The notes under the pieces are model-generated. The model saw only the letters and a program-made list of their open reading frames with translations, was not told the origin of the DNA and did no database searches. 7,094 nt of DNA from Methanobrevibacter sp. Its GTDB lineage: Archaea > Methanobacteriota > Methanobacteria > Methanobacteriales > Methanobacteriaceae. This document shows positions 5,799-7,094 of the stretch, in pieces. Where the stretch lies: positions 1 through 7,094 of the forward strand of contig WRMT01000162.1 of assembly GCA_009777005.1 (NCBI GenBank), read 5' to 3'. Each line of letters opens with the position of its first letter. Within the stretch, counting starts at the first letter, position 1. Position numbers and translations under genes: made by a program.

Positions 5799-6008
5799 TG
5801 AATCTAAATATAATATTCTTGTTTATGTTAATTAACTCCTAAAACTAAATTTAATATTCTTGTTTATGTTAATTATTCTTAAAACTAAGTTAAATATTCT
5901 TATTTAAATTAATTAATTCCTAAAACTAAATTAAATATTCTTATTTAAATTAATTAATTCCTAAAACTAAATTAAATATTCTTATTTAAATTAATTAATT
6001 CCTAAAAC
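5799..6008. repeat. 41-bp tandem array running out of the dapB 3' end
   Basis: Units start at 5799, 5840, 5880, 5921 and 5962, with periods of 41, 40, 41 and 41. The units at 5921 and 5962 are identical, the one at 5880 differs at one base, and those at 5840 and 5799 are more diverged. The unit at 5962 overlaps the dapB stop, and a partial sixth copy (6003-6008) lies in the coding sequence, so the last five codons and the stop (VLGIN*) are repeat sequence. The three youngest units each carry the inverted repeat TTAAATA-TTCT-TATTTAA (5890-5907, 5931-5948, 5972-5989), which could form a weak hairpin in the dapB transcript. The array fills most of the dapB-asd spacer. Confidence 0.93.
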
Positions 6009-6812
6009 ATCACCCATATCATTAATTTTTCCAGATTCTGCATTATTAATAAACCTCAATGATCTAATTACTCCTGCTATAAAGACTTCACGTGTATGTG
6101 CTCTGTGGTTTATTTCTAATCTTTCACCTTCACCAACATACATTACACTATGCTCTCCAACAATATCTCCACCACGAATAGCATGTAAACCAATTTCTTT
6201 CTTAGTTCTTTCACCAACAATGCCTTCTCTTCCAAAAGTAGCTATTTCTTCAGGGTTTCTATCTAATTCATTAGCTATTATTTCAAAAGCAGTTTTCGCT
6301 GTTCCAGATGGAGCATCTTTCTTTTTATTATGGTGGGCTTCAATTATTTCAATATCAAAATCATTTAATATTGGAGTTAAATCTTTTAAAATTTTAAAGA
6401 AAACATTAACACCTATAGCCATGTTTGAAGAAATCACAGCTTTAATCTTAGATTCATTAATCATCTTTGTAATTTCTTTTTTTTGCATTTCATTAAATCC
6501 AGTTGTTCCAACAACGAGATTAATCCCTAATTTAGTAGCTGTTTTAATAGTTTCAAATGCAGCATCAGCTATAGTAAAATCTACTAAGACATCAGGATTA
6601 GTTGATTTAAGAATATTTTCAAGATTTCGACTATCATGGGTTTTAACACCAATATTTCCGACTCCAATAACTTCTCCAATATCTTTACCTTCAAGGGGAG
6701 TATTAGGCATTTCAATTGCAGTTACTAGTTCCATATCATTTAATTCAAGAATTTTTTTAATAATTCCAGAACCCATTCTCCCTGCAGCTCCAGTTACAGC
6801 AACTTTTATCAT
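5991..6812 (-). CDS. dapB: 4-hydroxy-tetrahydrodipicolinate reductase
   Basis: The enzyme reduces 4-hydroxy-tetrahydrodipicolinate to tetrahydrodipicolinate with NAD(P)H in the diaminopimelate/lysine pathway, in the cytoplasm. The nucleotide-binding loop is GAAGRMG (8-14). DFT (78-80) and GTTG (102-105) line the cofactor site. SSNMAIGVN (129-137 region) precedes the catalytic segment EAHHNKKKDAPSGTA (158-172), with His160 and Lys164 matching the E. coli catalytic His159 and Lys163. HRAHTREVF (236-244) is the usual C-terminal signature, and the protein ends DMGDVLGIN, close to the family's normal DVL-type end. At 273 residues it is complete. The start at 6812 gives the standard MIKVAVTGAAGRMG, and an in-frame TGA two codons upstream rules out extension. 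Its last codons lie in the 41-bp array. In related methanogens dapA sits beside dapB; here it would be beyond the right edge and cannot be seen. Confidence 0.97.
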   Translation of the reverse strand: MIKVAVTGAAGRMGSGIIKKILELNDMELVTAIEMPNTPLEGKDIGEVIGVGNIGVKTHDSRNLENILKSTNPDVLVDFTIADAAFETIKTATKLGINLVVGTTGFNEMQKKEITKMINESKIKAVISSNMAIGVNVFFKILKDLTPILNDFDIEIIEAHHNKKKDAPSGTAKTAFEIIANELDRNPEEIATFGREGIVGERTKKEIGLHAIRGGDIVGEHSVMYVGEGERLEINHRAHTREVFIAGVIRSLRFINNAESGKINDMGDVLGIN

Positions 6813-6823
6813 ATTTCATTAAA

Positions 6824-6830
6824 CTCCTTT
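6824..6830 (-). promoter_or_regulatory. dapB ribosome binding site, unusually far from the start
   Basis: The minus strand has AAAGGAG, the strongest Shine-Dalgarno match in the window, but 11 bases separate it from the dapB ATG. An out-of-frame ATG (6819-6817) lies only four bases downstream of the motif and opens a 20-codon frame overlapping dapB. The family-standard N-terminus still fixes 6812 as the dapB start. Confidence 0.7.
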
Positions 6831-6958
6831 AAATAAATTTATTTTATAACTATTATGTATAATTAATGTGTTTACATCATGCTTTTCTTGTTCTATTCCT
6901 AAAAGATTAGCAATTTAAATTTTTTGCAAATATTAATCACAAGTTCCATTGTATGATT

Positions 6959-6976
6959 TATTATATATGTTTTTTA
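6959..6976 (-). promoter_or_regulatory. Candidate dapB promoter (BRE plus TATA-like)
   Basis: The minus strand reads AAAAAAC (6976-6970) followed by ATATATAATA (6968-6959), resembling an archaeal BRE-TATA pair. Initiation near 6935 would give a leader of about 120 bases. The rest of 6831-7094 is AT-rich with no supported gene. Further TATA-like words occur nearby, for example around 6989-6996, so the precise element is uncertain. If dapB is cotranscribed with an unseen upstream gene, this site may be irrelevant. Confidence 0.3.
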
Positions 6977-7094
6977 TATAATAATAATTTATATAATTAT
7001 AATAATAATTTTTACAATATTTTATAATTTTTTTATAATTAATCCTATAATTAATAATTTTAATAATTTAAAATGTTTAAAAAATTTTTAAATA

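Noticed and set aside
5799..6008. CRISPR array or attachment site
   Set aside because: The 41-bp units are head to tail with no spacers, and there is no integrase or tRNA nearby. A tandem duplication of the dapB end explains them.
6760..6819. 20-codon upstream frame as a leader-peptide attenuator of dapB
   Set aside because: It contains no lysine-rich run (only two Lys) and no alternative hairpins were seen; attenuation by leader peptide is not an expected archaeal mechanism. It is kept only as a start-site oddity.
6220..6822. Forward-strand open frame of 200 codons, hydrophobic
   Set aside because: It lies entirely opposite dapB, whose motifs and catalytic residues are all present. The hydrophobicity is a normal side effect of reading the complement.
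6813..7094. Lysine riboswitch or other structured leader upstream of dapB
   Set aside because: The leader is almost all A and T, with none of the conserved GC-rich helices of a lysine riboswitch.

Overview
The window looks like a chromosomal segment of a very AT-rich methanogenic archaeon of the order Methanobacteriales, most likely Methanobrevibacter or a close relative. The evidence is the homoserine O-acetyltransferase fused to a C-terminal CBS pair (an archaeal arrangement), the archaeal/fungal-type aspartate-semialdehyde dehydrogenase, Shine-Dalgarno sites such as GGTGAT, TATA-like rather than -10/-35-like upstream sequences, and spacers that are nearly pure A+T. The genus is inference; no rRNA or marker gene is present.

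All four genes are on the minus strand, so transcription runs from right to left. From the right edge: a spacer of about 280 bp with a possible TATA promoter; dapB (dihydrodipicolinate reductase); a 277-290 bp spacer filled mostly by a 41-bp tandem repeat that begins inside the last codons of dapB; asd (aspartate-semialdehyde dehydrogenase); a spacer of about 410 bp; an unrecognised gene of about 580 codons for a long coiled-coil protein with a probable C-terminal winged helix; a spacer of about 600 bp with a 52-bp array and a perfect 62-bp tandem duplication; metX with CBS domains; and a spacer of about 390 bp that opens with 83 bases without any G or C.

Three genes belong to the aspartate family of amino-acid synthesis. 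Asd makes aspartate semialdehyde, the branch point. DapB acts on the lysine/diaminopimelate branch, and MetX activates homoserine on the methionine branch. The coiled-coil gene between asd and metX has no evident link to this pathway.

The most unusual material is the coiled-coil protein, with eight near-identical 14-residue repeats, an 82-bp exact internal duplication and a second, longer sequence periodicity, together with four unrelated tandem arrays (62, 52, 42 and 41 bp units) in 7 kb. I found no tRNA, rRNA, CRISPR array, insertion sequence or transposase.
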